The translations under genes were made by a program, and so were the position numbers. Below the pieces are notes generated by a model. That model made no database searches, had not been told where the DNA came from, and worked only from the letters and a program-made list of their open reading frames with translations. Of a stretch of 64,000 nt of DNA, positions 24,685 through 33,109 are shown one piece after another. Source of the stretch: Bradyrhizobium campsiandrae (GTDB taxonomy: Bacteria; Pseudomonadota; Alphaproteobacteria; Rhizobiales; Xanthobacteraceae); contig NZ_JAANIH010000022.1 in the NCBI RefSeq assembly GCF_014529705.1, positions 1 to 64,000 on the forward strand, read 5' to 3'. The first letter of the stretch is position 1. Every line of letters starts with the position of its first letter.

Positions 24685-25059
24685 TTAGCCGTAGTAGCGC
24701 CAGCGCGGCGGCGGGCGACGGACGGGGCGCGACATCAGGAGCGCGAGCGCGAAACCGATGCCGCCGGCAACCAGCAGCGCGCCAAGCGGATTGTCCTGCA
24801 CCTTCTGGGCAATCGCCTGCGAACCGTCGCGCAGGGTTTCGGCCGGCTTGTCATACGCGTCCTTGGCGTAGCTCGTCGCCGTGTCCGCGGCGTCACGCAC
24901 GGCATCCTTGGCTTGGCCGTACAAATTCTGCACGGTGCCTGCGGCTTCCCGCGCCTTGCCCGACGCCTGCGTCTTGGCATCACCTGCGATGTCTCCAACC
25001 GCGCCTTCCGCGCGCCCGGCGAATTCCTTGGCCGATCCGACAATCCGATCCGTATCCAT
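24685..25059 (-). CDS. CsbD-like stress protein with C-terminal glycine-zipper helix
   Basis: A 124-residue protein. The N-terminal MDTDRIVGSAKEFAGRAEGAVGDIAGDAKTQASGKAREAAG is CsbD-like. An amphipathic helix follows, then a C-terminal hydrophobic segment GALLVAGGIGFALALLM of the ElaB/DUF883 kind, ending in an Arg/Pro-rich tail. CsbD proteins are general-stress markers of unknown mechanism; the tail would anchor it in the inner membrane. The ATG at 25059 has GGAGGAG upstream. A likely EcfG promoter lies 30 bp before it, which agrees with stress control. Confidence 0.85.
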   Translation of the reverse strand: MDTDRIVGSAKEFAGRAEGAVGDIAGDAKTQASGKAREAAGTVQNLYGQAKDAVRDAADTATSYAKDAYDKPAETLRDGSQAIAQKVQDNPLGALLVAGGIGFALALLMSRPVRRPPPRWRYYG

Positions 25060-25088
25060 GATGCTCCTCCTCGGGGGTCTGCCCAAGT

Positions 25089-25113
25089 AACCGATCAGGA
25101 GGGGCACAGTTCC
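25089..25113 (-). promoter_or_regulatory. Likely EcfG-type promoter of the CsbD-like gene
   Basis: The leftward strand reads GGAAC, 16 bp, GGTT. The -35 matches the EcfG consensus exactly and the -10 differs at one base (CGTT expected). It ends 30 bp before the start codon of a general-stress protein gene. Confidence 0.5.
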
Positions 25114-25132
25114 CTCGGTTCGGATGCCCGTC

Positions 25133-25870
25133 TCAAAGAATAAGCCCACCATCGACGACGAGTGTCTGTCCAATGATGTACGACGACAGCGGCGAGGCCA
25201 GGAACAGAGCGGCGCCCGCCATGTCGGCCGGCGTGCCCAATCGCCGCAGCGGAATGCGCGCGAGCGCGCCTTCGAGCCGCTTGGGATTGTCGGTCGTCAC
25301 CTTCGTCATCTTGGTGTCGACGAGGCCGGGCGCGATGCCGTTGACGCGGATGCCATCTTCCGCCCAGGCCTCGCCCAGCGTCCGGGTCAATCCGACCGCA
25401 CCGGTCTTCGAGGCGTTGTAGGCGGGATTGCCCATGGTGGAATGATAGGCCGCGGTCGAGGACACCACGATCAACGCGCCCCTGGAATCCCGCAACATGG
25501 AATGAAATCGCGTCGCGCACGCCATCAGGCTCATCAGATTGACTTCGACCACCTTGCGAAAGCCGGTCATCTCGAACTCGCCGCGTCGATAGATCACCGC
25601 GCCTTGCGCGAGCACCAGGATGTCGAGCTTCTCGAACGACGGCTTGAATGTTTCGATGGCGCTCGTCTTGCTGACGTCGAGCTGCGCGTAGGCCAGACCC
25701 GTGAGATCGGAGCCCTCCTCCGCCTGGTAGTCCGCTGCACGGGCGCGCGTGCCGCACACCGCAACGCTAGCGCCTCTCGTGCGAAAGGCTTGCGCGATGC
25801 CGTTGCCGATACCGCTGGAACCACCGACGACCAGCACCTGCCTGCTAGAGAAATCGAGCTCGTTCGCCAT
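25133..25870 (-). CDS. Short-chain dehydrogenase/reductase (SDR)
   Basis: A 245-residue classical SDR. The cofactor motif is VGGSSGIGNGIA, the catalytic set is SSTAAYHS with YNASK, and the C-terminal GQTLVVDGG closes the fold. Residues after the second strand (CGTRARA) suggest an Arg that favours NADPH. The oxidised or reduced substrate is unknown. The start at 25870 follows GGGGAGG. It diverges from a second SDR gene with 98 bp between the two starts, so both may share a control region. Confidence 0.88.
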   Translation of the reverse strand: MANELDFSSRQVLVVGGSSGIGNGIAQAFRTRGASVAVCGTRARAADYQAEEGSDLTGLAYAQLDVSKTSAIETFKPSFEKLDILVLAQGAVIYRRGEFEMTGFRKVVEVNLMSLMACATRFHSMLRDSRGALIVVSSTAAYHSTMGNPAYNASKTGAVGLTRTLGEAWAEDGIRVNGIAPGLVDTKMTKVTTDNPKRLEGALARIPLRRLGTPADMAGAALFLASPLSSYIIGQTLVVDGGLIL

Positions 25871-25968
25871 CGCGGCCTCCCCTTTTGTTTTGCTTGTTTG
25901 ACCTGTCTGCAGATCGATGCCAGCCTTGTCCATCTCATCACAAGAAACAAGAGACACGAGGAAACGCC

Positions 25969-26748
25969 ATGCCCGAATTCAAAGAGCTCAGCCGCTCCGT
26001 GAAGGGCCTCACCGTTCTCATCACCGGCGCGGCAAGCGGCATGGGGCGCGCCACCGCGCGCGTGTTCGCAGCCGAGGGCGCCAGCGTCGCGGTCACGGAC
26101 CATGACGGGCAAGGCGCGCAGGCAGTCGCGAAAGAGATTGTGGCGAACGGCGGCGCAGCGAAGGCATGGCAGCTCGACGTCGCCGATGGCGGTGAAATCA
26201 AGCGGGCGGTCAATGATGTCGCGGTACAATTCGGCGGGCTCGACGTGGTCGTCAACAATGCCGGCATCTCCGTGCGGGTTGCGATCGACGATGAGGCCTA
26301 CGAGGACGCCTGGGCCCGGGGCATCGCCGTGATGCTGACGGCGCATCCGCGCATCATCCGCGCCGCGCTGCCGCACTTGCGCAAGTCGAGGAGCCCGCGC
26401 ATCGTCAACATTGCCTCCACCGAGGCGCTCGGTGCCACCGCGTTGCACAGCCCGTACTCCGCCGCGAAGGGCGGCGTCGCGAGCCTGACGCGTTCGCTCG
26501 CCGTCGAGCTCGGCCGCGAGGGCATCACCGTCAACTGCATCTGCCCGGGCCCGATCCGCACCGCCATCACCGAGCGCATCTCGGAGGAGCACAAGACCAT
26601 CTACGCCAAGCGCCGCACTGCACTCGGCCGCTACGGCGACCCTGAAGAGGTCGCGCATATGACGCTGAGCCTGTGCTTGCCGGCGGCATCCTTCCTCACC
26701 GGCGCGGTGATCCCGGTCGATGGCGGGCTGATGGCGCGGAACGCGTAA
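25969..26748 (+). CDS. Short-chain dehydrogenase/reductase (SDR)
   Basis: A 259-residue classical SDR with ITGAASGMGRATA (cofactor loop), Asp in VTDHDG (NAD preference), NNAGIS, ASTEALG, the catalytic YSAAKGG and GAVIPVDGGLMA. It could oxidise a secondary alcohol such as a hydroxyacyl or sugar substrate; the sequence does not decide. The ATG at 25969 follows a CGAGGAAA site. It lies 98 bp upstream of the TfdA-like dioxygenase gene, in the same direction, so co-transcription is possible. Confidence 0.88.
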   Translation: MPEFKELSRSVKGLTVLITGAASGMGRATARVFAAEGASVAVTDHDGQGAQAVAKEIVANGGAAKAWQLDVADGGEIKRAVNDVAVQFGGLDVVVNNAGISVRVAIDDEAYEDAWARGIAVMLTAHPRIIRAALPHLRKSRSPRIVNIASTEALGATALHSPYSAAKGGVASLTRSLAVELGREGITVNCICPGPIRTAITERISEEHKTIYAKRRTALGRYGDPEEVAHMTLSLCLPAASFLTGAVIPVDGGLMARNA

Positions 26749-26846
26749 GAGCCATGCAGGCGAAGCGTTGACAACCATCCATGCGGGAGTAGCTTTTTCA
26801 TCGACAGAGCGGGACCAACCGCTCGCAATCCGCGGGAGAGAATGCC

Positions 26847-27734
26847 ATGACGATCGCCATCCGGCAGCTTCAGAAGCATTTTGTCGGCGAGGTCTCCGGC
26901 CTCGACCTGCGAACGCCTCTCACGCCGGATCAGGCCCGCGACATCGAGTCCGCGATGGACAAATATGCGGTGCTCGTCTTCCATGATCAGGACATCACCG
27001 ACGAGCAGCAGATGGCCTTTGCGCTGAATTTCGGTCAGCGCGAGGACGCGCGCGGCGGCACGGTCACCAAGGAAAAGGATTACCGGCTGCAGTCCGGCCT
27101 CAACGACGTCTCCAATCTCGGCAAGGACGGCAAGCCGCTCGCCAAGGACAGCCGCACTCATCTGTTCAACCTCGGCAACTGCCTCTGGCACTCCGACAGC
27201 TCGTTCCGGCCGATCCCGGCAAAATTCTCGCTGCTGTCGGCCCGCGTGGTGAACCCGAAGGGCGGCAACACCGAGTTTGCCGACATGCGCGCGGCCTATG
27301 ATACGCTCGACGACGAGACCAAGGCGGAAATCGAGGACCTCGTCTGCGAGCACTCGCTGATGTATTCGCGGGGATCGCTCGGCTTCACAGAATATACCGA
27401 CGAAGAAAAGCAGATGTTCAAGCCGGTGCTGCAGCGGCTGGTGCGCACCCATCCCGTGCATCGTCGCAAGTCGCTGTACCTGTCATCGCATGCCGGCAAG
27501 ATCGTCGGTATGAGCATGCCGGAAGGACGGCTCTTGCTGCGGGACCTGAACGAGCACGCGACCCAGGCCGAGTTCGTCTACGTCCACAAATGGAAGCTGC
27601 ATGATCTCGTGATGTGGGACAACCGCCAGACCATGCACCGCGTCCGCCGCTACGACCAGTCCCAGCCCCGCGATATGCGAAGAGCGACGGTGGCGGGGAC
27701 CGAGCCGACGGTGCAGCAGCAGGCGGCCGAGTAG
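26847..27734 (+). CDS. TauD/TfdA-family alpha-ketoglutarate-dependent dioxygenase, TfdA-like
   Basis: A 295-residue Fe(II)/alpha-ketoglutarate dioxygenase. The iron ligands are His115 and Asp117 (WHSDSSF) and His264 (TMHRVRRYD); Arg275/Arg279 (RDMRRATVAG) would bind the cosubstrate. The motif VMWDNRQTMHR and the ending RRATVAG resemble TfdA, which cleaves 2,4-dichlorophenoxyacetate, and the TfdA-alpha genes known from Bradyrhizobium. Natural substrates may be other aryloxy or alkoxy acids. A sulfonate (TauD) role is less likely because no sulfonate transporter is adjacent, but the substrate is not settled by sequence. Confidence 0.85.
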   Translation: MTIAIRQLQKHFVGEVSGLDLRTPLTPDQARDIESAMDKYAVLVFHDQDITDEQQMAFALNFGQREDARGGTVTKEKDYRLQSGLNDVSNLGKDGKPLAKDSRTHLFNLGNCLWHSDSSFRPIPAKFSLLSARVVNPKGGNTEFADMRAAYDTLDDETKAEIEDLVCEHSLMYSRGSLGFTEYTDEEKQMFKPVLQRLVRTHPVHRRKSLYLSSHAGKIVGMSMPEGRLLLRDLNEHATQAEFVYVHKWKLHDLVMWDNRQTMHRVRRYDQSQPRDMRRATVAGTEPTVQQQAAE

Positions 27735-27749
27735 GTCCTGCTCACACTA

Positions 27750-27799
27750 CCGTCGTCCCGGACAAGCGCCCTTAGGCGCGCGCCGATCCGGGACGACGG
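27750..27799. repeat. Intergenic palindrome (CCGTCGTCCCGGA)
   Basis: Perfect 13-bp arms CCGTCGTCCCGGA (27750-27762) and TCCGGGACGACGG (27787-27799) flank a GCGCCTTAGGCGC-like core. It is a short member of the GTCGTCCCGG palindrome group. It sits between the convergent dioxygenase and yqgE genes and may also serve as a bidirectional stop. Confidence 0.75.
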
Positions 27800-27825
27800 C
27801 GGTGAGTGACGCGCGACAGCACCAG

Positions 27826-28470
27826 CTACGCGTGCCCGGCCTCGTTCGACAGCATGCCGGGATCGATGCCGATCTTGCGCAGCGCGCGGCCGTATTTCTC
27901 GTCGACGTCGTCGCCGAAGATCAGATCGGCATCCGCGTCGCAATGCAGCCAGCCATTGCTCTGAATCTCGGTCTCGAGCTGGCCCGGGGCCCATCCGGCA
28001 TAACCAAGCGCGAGAATGGCGTGTTTGGGACCGGAACCGTTCGCGATCGCGCGCAGGATGTCGACGGTGGCGGTGAGGCAGACACCGTCGTCGATCCGCA
28101 ACGTCGCGTTCTCGATGTAGAAATCGCTGGAATGCAGCACGAAACCGCGCCCGGTGTCGACCGGACCGCCGCGCAGCACCTTCATGCTTTCGGCATTCTC
28201 GGGCAGCTTGATGTGCTCGCCCTTTTTGACGATGCCGAGCTGCTCCAGCAGCTCCGGAAAATCGATGCTGCCGGCCGGGTGGTTGACGATGATGCCCATC
28301 GCGCCCTCGGCCGAATGCGCGCAGAGATAGATCACCGAGCGCTCGAAGCGTTCATCGCCCATCACCGGCATGGCTATCAGGAGCCGGCCGTCGAGATAGC
28401 CGGCCGAATTGGGGAGCGCAGGGCCCGCTCTGCGGGTGCTTTCGCCCGTTCTCTTGCCTGTGGGAGCCAT
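27826..28470 (-). CDS. YqgE/AlgH family protein
   Basis: A 214-residue protein of the UPF0301 (DUF179, YqgE/AlgH) family. [28 protein letters not shown] near the start, [23 protein letters not shown] and the alphaproteobacterial [16 protein letters not shown] match well. The biochemical role is unknown; AlgH in Pseudomonas was first linked to alginate regulation. It is monocistronic and divergent from the DsbD-like gene. Confidence 0.92.
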   Translation of the reverse strand: MAPTGKRTGESTRRAGPALPNSAGYLDGRLLIAMPVMGDERFERSVIYLCAHSAEGAMGIIVNHPAGSIDFPELLEQLGIVKKGEHIKLPENAESMKVLRGGPVDTGRGFVLHSSDFYIENATLRIDDGVCLTATVDILRAIANGSGPKHAILALGYAGWAPGQLETEIQSNGWLHCDADADLIFGDDVDEKYGRALRKIGIDPGMLSNEAGHA

Positions 28471-28613
28471 CGGTGAAGCACTCCGGTTTCCATTCCTATC
28501 CTGATGTCGGGCCGCGCGGCTGTCAAATCAAGGCTTGCAGAGATCTGATTCGAGTGCACCCATCACAAGCAATTCAATGGTTTGCCCCGGGGAGACCCTG
28601 TTAAAGACGTGTC

Positions 28614-29453
28614 ATGCTGACAAGAGTTCCCCTGCATGCGGCGATTGGCGTCGCGACAACCCTGCTTGCGTCGTCGTTGGCGACGGTCGTTCATGCCGAC
28701 GATGCCTCGCCGTGGCAGCGCGACGGACATTCCGCGGTGCGCCTGCTGGCGGGATCGCGCAGCGGTGCGGTGCTACTCGGCGGTATCGCCGTCCAGCTCC
28801 AGCCCGGCTGGAAGACCTATTGGCGCACGCCGGGTGATTCCGGCGTTCCGCCGCGGTTCGACTTCTCCAAGTCGGACAATGTCGAAGCGGTGACCGTGAT
28901 GTGGCCGGCGCCGCAGAAATTCGACGACGGCGCCGGCGGCCATTCGATCGGCTATCACGACCAGATCGTGCTGCCCTTGCGTATCGTCGCCAAGGCCGCC
29001 GACAAGCCGGTGACGCTGCGCGCCGAGATCAACTACGCGGTCTGCGAAAAGCTCTGCATTCCCGTCGAGGCCAATCTCGAGCTCGGCTTCAACAACGTGG
29101 CCTCTACCGAAGACGGCAATTTGCGCGCGGCCCTCGACACCGTGCCGAAGCCCGCCAATGTCGGCGACCCCAATGCGCTGACCATCCGGGACGTCAAGCG
29201 CGATGGGCCCAAGAACGTGGTGGTCGATGTCGTTGCGCCCGAGAACAGCAAGGTCAATCTGTTCGTGGAAGGGCCGACGCCGGAGTGGTCGTTGCCGATT
29301 CCCGATGCGGTCGAACACAGCCCGCCCGGGGTCAAGCGTTTCTCGTTCGAGCTCGACGGATTGCCGCCGGGCGCCAAGCCGGATGGTGCTGCGCTGAAAT
29401 TCACACTGGTCGGGCCGGAGAAATCGTACGAGTTCAATACGAATCTCGAGTGA
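28614..29453 (+). CDS. Periplasmic DsbD N-terminal-domain-like (DsbC-domain) protein
   Basis: A 279-residue exported protein with a signal peptide ending near VVHADD. It matches the periplasmic alpha-type domain of thiol:disulfide interchange proteins (DsbD/ScsB): QLQPGWKTYWRTPGDSGVPP and NYAVCEKLCIPVEANLEL. Cys144 and Cys148 (CEKLC) are a plausible redox pair. The transmembrane and thioredoxin domains of full DsbD are absent, so it needs an electron donor encoded elsewhere. The reductive target is unknown; the flippase gene that follows is separated by 111 bp. Confidence 0.82.
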   Translation: MLTRVPLHAAIGVATTLLASSLATVVHADDASPWQRDGHSAVRLLAGSRSGAVLLGGIAVQLQPGWKTYWRTPGDSGVPPRFDFSKSDNVEAVTVMWPAPQKFDDGAGGHSIGYHDQIVLPLRIVAKAADKPVTLRAEINYAVCEKLCIPVEANLELGFNNVASTEDGNLRAALDTVPKPANVGDPNALTIRDVKRDGPKNVVVDVVAPENSKVNLFVEGPTPEWSLPIPDAVEHSPPGVKRFSFELDGLPPGAKPDGAALKFTLVGPEKSYEFNTNLE

Positions 29454-29564
29454 GCCGAGAGCTGGCGCTCCACGCTCAGCTGTCGTCCCCCACCCAACCG
29501 AATCTTAACGAATGGTTGCTATCCCGGACACGCCGCAACATGCGGGGCGCCTGGGGATCTCGAT

Positions 29565-30947
29565 TTGGCCGTGATGGATGCAGAACCCGCAACGACCGGA
29601 TCGGCCGGGCTGATTGCGCGGCTGCGCGCCAGGCTGACCGGCGGCTCGAGCGAAGCATCGCTGACACGGCGGCTCGCCGGCACCATCTTCATCATCCGCG
29701 TCATCAGCGCGGGCCTCGCCTATTTTTCGCAGGTGCTGTTGGCGCGCTGGATGGGCACGTCCGACTACGGCATCTATGTCTATGTCTGGACCTGGGTGCT
29801 GCTGCTCGGCAGCATGATGGACTTCGGCATCTCGTCCTCCGCGCAGAAGATCATTCCGGAATATCGTACCAACGGTAACCACGCCTTGCTGCGCGGTTTT
29901 CTTTCCGGCAGCCGCTGGCTCACCTTTGCCGTCTCCGCGCTGGTGTCGCTGGCTCTCGCCGGCATCGTCAAACTGCTGTCACCGTGGATCGACCCGGCCG
30001 AACAGCTGCCGCTCTATATCGGCTGCATGACGCTGCCAGCCTTCGTCGTCGCCAACACCCAGGACGGCATTGCCCGCTCGCACGACTGGATGCAGCTCGG
30101 CCTGATGCCGCAATTCATCATTCGCCAGGCGCTGATCATCGGCATCACGGCTGCAGCCTTCCTGCTGGGCTACCATCTCGGCGCGGTCGCGGCGATGGTG
30201 GCGAGCGCAGCTGCGGTGTGGATCGCCATGACCGGGCAGATGGTGGTGCTGAACCGCAAGCTCGCCAATCATATCGCGCAAGGCCCCAAGGCTTACGATT
30301 TCGGCGGCTGGCTCGCGGTGTCGCTGCCCATCCTGCTGGTCGAAAGCTTCTACCTGCTCTTGTCCTACACCGACGTGCTGGTGCTGCAGCAATTCCGTCC
30401 CTCCGACGAGGTCGGCGTTTATTTCGCCGTCGTGAAGACGCTGGCGCTGGTGTCGTTCATCCACTACGCGATGTCGGCGACGACGGCGCATCGCTTTGCC
30501 GAATACAATGCCAGCGGCGACAAGGCGCGGCTGTCGGCCTATGTCGCGCACGCCATCGCCTGGACGTTCTGGCCGTCTCTCGCTGCGACCATCGTGCTGC
30601 TCGCGCTCGGCAAGCCGCTGCTGTGGCTGTTCGGACCGCAATTCGTCGTCGGCTACGACATCATGTTCGTCGCCGCCATTGGCCTCGTGGTGCGTGCCGC
30701 GATCGGGCCGGTCGAGCGGCTGCTCAACATGCTCGGCGAACAGAAGATCTGCGCGCTGGCCTATGCGCTCGCCTTCGTCATGAACGTCGTGCTCTGCATC
30801 GCGCTGGTGCCGCGCTTCGGCGGCCACGGCGCCGCCGCCGCGACCTCGATCTCGCTCACCTTCGAAACGGTGCTGCTGTTCTGGATCGTGCGGCAGCGCC
30901 TGGGGTTGCACGTGCTGGCGTTCGGGAAAAGCGATCTCAGATCGTAG
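29565..30947 (+). CDS. Polysaccharide/lipid-linked sugar flippase (MATE-like/MOP superfamily)
   Basis: A 460-residue inner-membrane protein with about 12-14 helices, including IFIIRVISAGLAYFSQVLLARWMG, typical of Wzx/RfbX-like polysaccharide exporters that flip lipid-linked oligosaccharides. ARWMGTSDYGIYVYVWTW and DFGISSSAQKIIPEY are family-type. No glycosyltransferase lies next to it. Three possible starts lie close together: TTG 29565, GTG 29571 and ATG 29574. GGGGA sits 8 bp before the TTG, which I chose. The glycan it moves is unknown. Confidence 0.85.
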   Translation: MAVMDAEPATTGSAGLIARLRARLTGGSSEASLTRRLAGTIFIIRVISAGLAYFSQVLLARWMGTSDYGIYVYVWTWVLLLGSMMDFGISSSAQKIIPEYRTNGNHALLRGFLSGSRWLTFAVSALVSLALAGIVKLLSPWIDPAEQLPLYIGCMTLPAFVVANTQDGIARSHDWMQLGLMPQFIIRQALIIGITAAAFLLGYHLGAVAAMVASAAAVWIAMTGQMVVLNRKLANHIAQGPKAYDFGGWLAVSLPILLVESFYLLLSYTDVLVLQQFRPSDEVGVYFAVVKTLALVSFIHYAMSATTAHRFAEYNASGDKARLSAYVAHAIAWTFWPSLAATIVLLALGKPLLWLFGPQFVVGYDIMFVAAIGLVVRAAIGPVERLLNMLGEQKICALAYALAFVMNVVLCIALVPRFGGHGAAAATSISLTFETVLLFWIVRQRLGLHVLAFGKSDLRS

Positions 30948-30962
30948 CACAAAGCTACAATT

Positions 30963-31054
30963 CGTAGGGTGGGCAAAGCGAAGCGTGCCCACCACATTTT
31001 TCGATTGGAGACAGATCGTGGGCACGGCGCTCTTGCGCCTTTGCCCACCCTACG
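30963..31054. repeat. Intergenic palindromic repeat (GTAGGGTGGGCAAAG family)
   Basis: Perfect 16-bp arms (CGTAGGGTGGGCAAAG at 30963-30978, complement at 31039-31054) enclose inner sequence with GCGTGCCCACCA / TGGGCACGGCGC. It shares its arms with the copy at 18237-18314 and lies between the convergent flippase and bdhA genes. Confidence 0.85.
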
Positions 31055-31064
31055 GCACCGAGGA

Positions 31065-31853
31065 TTACTCCGCGGTCCAGCCGCCGTCGATCGAGAGATT
31101 CGTGCCGGTGATCTGCGCGGCATCGTCGCTGCACAGGAACAGCGCGAGGGCCGCGACCTGCTCGGACGTCACGAACTCCTTGGTCGGCTGGGCGTCGAGC
31201 AGCACGTCGTTGATGACCTGCTCGCGCGTGAGGTTGCGGGCCTTCATGGTATCGGGGATCTGCTTCTCGACCAGCGGCGTCCAAACATAGCCGGGGCTGA
31301 TGCAGTTGCAGGTGATCTTGTGGGTCGCAACCTCCAGCGCCACGGTCTTGGTCAGGCCGGCGATGCCGTGCTTGGCCGACACGTAAGCCGATTTGAAGGG
31401 CGAGGCGACCAGCGAATGCGCCGAGGCCGTGTTGATGATGCGGCCCCAGCCCTTCTTCTTCATGCCGGGTACCGCGGCGCGGATGCCGTGGAAGGCCGAG
31501 GACAGGTTGATCGCGATGATCTGGTCCCACTTCTCGACCGGGAATTCCTCGATCGGCGAGACAAACTGGATGCCGGCATTGTTGACGAGGATGTCGACCG
31601 AACCGAAGGTCTTCTCGCCGAGCGCGATCATGCCGGCGATCTCGGCCGGCTTGGTCATGTCGGCGGGCGAATAGATCGCCTTCACGCCGAAATCGGACTC
31701 GATCTTTGCGCGCTCCTTCTCGATGTCTTCGGGAGAGCCGAAGCCGTTGATGACGACGTTGGCGCCGGCGCCGGCGAAGGCACGCGCGTAGGCGAGCCCG
31801 ATGCCGCTGGTCGAGCCTGTTACGACGGCGTTCTTGCCTGACAGAGTACCCAT
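31065..31853 (-). CDS. bdhA: 3-Hydroxybutyrate dehydrogenase
   Basis: A 262-residue SDR that interconverts (R)-3-hydroxybutyrate and acetoacetate with NAD, in polyhydroxybutyrate and ketone-body metabolism. The family pattern is clear: VTGSTSGIGLAYARAFA, NNAGIQFVSPIEEFPVEKW, INTASAHSLVASPFKSAYVSAKHG (catalytic Ser/Tyr/Lys) and CISPGYVWTPLVEKQIPD, which is diagnostic for 3-HB dehydrogenases. It starts 1 bp after the patatin gene stop, so the two are one operon. Confidence 0.93.
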   Translation of the reverse strand: MGTLSGKNAVVTGSTSGIGLAYARAFAGAGANVVINGFGSPEDIEKERAKIESDFGVKAIYSPADMTKPAEIAGMIALGEKTFGSVDILVNNAGIQFVSPIEEFPVEKWDQIIAINLSSAFHGIRAAVPGMKKKGWGRIINTASAHSLVASPFKSAYVSAKHGIAGLTKTVALEVATHKITCNCISPGYVWTPLVEKQIPDTMKARNLTREQVINDVLLDAQPTKEFVTSEQVAALALFLCSDDAAQITGTNLSIDGGWTAE

Positions 31854-31854
31854 G

Positions 31855-33030
31855 TTATTCGCTCCTTTTTGGCCGGGGCGCGGTGACGTCCCCGGTGAGA
31901 TCGTAGGTCACCATGGTCTCGCCGGACTGCGGCTTCTCCAGCCAATCCTTGTGGCGCATCGACAGGTGCACGTCGCGCACGCCGGCTTCCCAATGCTCGA
32001 CCATGGCGACATGCGAGAAATCGTAGTCCTTGGACGAGGATTCGTAGTTCTTGCTGCGGTAGATCAGGTGCACCACGGTGACCGTGCTCTCACGAGATGC
32101 CTTGGCAAGGAATTCGACGGAAGGGTCATTCTTGAGATAATCGGGCAATTTGGCAATCAGGTCCCGCACCGCCCGGCGGGCGTTGTGGATCTGCTTGTTC
32201 TTGTCGGTGTTCATTCGCGTGCGGCTAGAGAAGCGGATGTCCTTCTCGCGCTCGGTGGCCTCGAGCAGCGAATTTGGCAAATCGCCGCGGGCGGAAAACA
32301 AATCGACCTGGAAGATCAGCATGTCGCGATCGACTTCGGCATCGAGCACATAGTCAAGCGGCGTGTTGGAGGCGATGCCGCCGTCCCAATAATGCTCGCC
32401 ATCGATGATGACGGACGGAAAGCCCGGCGGCAGCGCGCCCGATGCCATGATGTGCTCGGGGCCGATTTTCTTGCCGAGCTTCTTGAACTCGTAATTGTCG
32501 AAATATTTGAAATTGCCCGAGGTAACGCCGACCGCACCGACGGAGAAGCGCGTCTTGAGATCGTTGATGCGGTCGAAATCGACCAGCCGCTCCAGCGTTT
32601 TCTTCAGCGGAGAAGTGTCGTAATAGCTTTCGGCCTCGGGATGGCCCGGCGGCCACATCGGCGCGGGCGGCACGCGCGGGACGAAGAAGCCAGGGACGCC
32701 GAAGGTCGCGATCAGCGCCGCGCTGGTGGAGTTGAAGAGCTCGCGGCTGTGATCGCTCTTGCCGATGGGCTTCCACGGCACCGGCGCGGAGACCATCTCC
32801 CAGAACTCTTTCAGCCGCTTGACGCGGGTGTGGCCCTCGTTACCGGCGATGATGGCGGCGTTGACTGCGCCGATCGAGATGCCGGCGACCCATTCGGGCT
32901 CAAAGCCGTAGCCGCACAGCGCCTGAAACGCGCCGGCCTGATAGGAGCCGAGCGCACCACCGCCCTGCAGGACCAGGACGCGTTGCGCATTCGCAGGGAT
33001 ATTGGCGATTTCCGGGCTATGATCGGTCAT
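31855..33030 (-). CDS. Patatin-like phospholipase, DUF3734 type
   Basis: A 391-residue serine hydrolase of the patatin family. The oxyanion loop QGGGALGSYQAG (22-33), nucleophile elbow GISIG (50-54) and the DGG of the Ser-Asp dyad (YWDGGIASNTPLDYV) are all present. The C-terminal half matches the DUF3734 extension found in alphaproteobacterial members. It has no signal peptide, so it should act in the cytoplasm or at the inner membrane face. Its operon with bdhA suggests a link to hydroxybutyrate or polyhydroxybutyrate turnover, but lipid acyl hydrolysis is equally possible. I chose the ATG at 33030 (MTDHSPE); the frame is open to 33102. Confidence 0.88.
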   Translation of the reverse strand: MTDHSPEIANIPANAQRVLVLQGGGALGSYQAGAFQALCGYGFEPEWVAGISIGAVNAAIIAGNEGHTRVKRLKEFWEMVSAPVPWKPIGKSDHSRELFNSTSAALIATFGVPGFFVPRVPPAPMWPPGHPEAESYYDTSPLKKTLERLVDFDRINDLKTRFSVGAVGVTSGNFKYFDNYEFKKLGKKIGPEHIMASGALPPGFPSVIIDGEHYWDGGIASNTPLDYVLDAEVDRDMLIFQVDLFSARGDLPNSLLEATEREKDIRFSSRTRMNTDKNKQIHNARRAVRDLIAKLPDYLKNDPSVEFLAKASRESTVTVVHLIYRSKNYESSSKDYDFSHVAMVEHWEAGVRDVHLSMRHKDWLEKPQSGETMVTYDLTGDVTAPRPKRSE

Positions 33031-33109
33031 GCGGGGAACAGTAGCAAAAGAGGGGCCACCGTGGCGACAGTTCACCGCGGCGTCAATGCGTCCCCGGATC
33101 AAGACTGGC

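Noticed and set aside
28614-29453. Full-length DsbD reductase
   Set aside because: Only the periplasmic N-terminal-type domain is present; the membrane and thioredoxin domains are absent and the next gene is a flippase.
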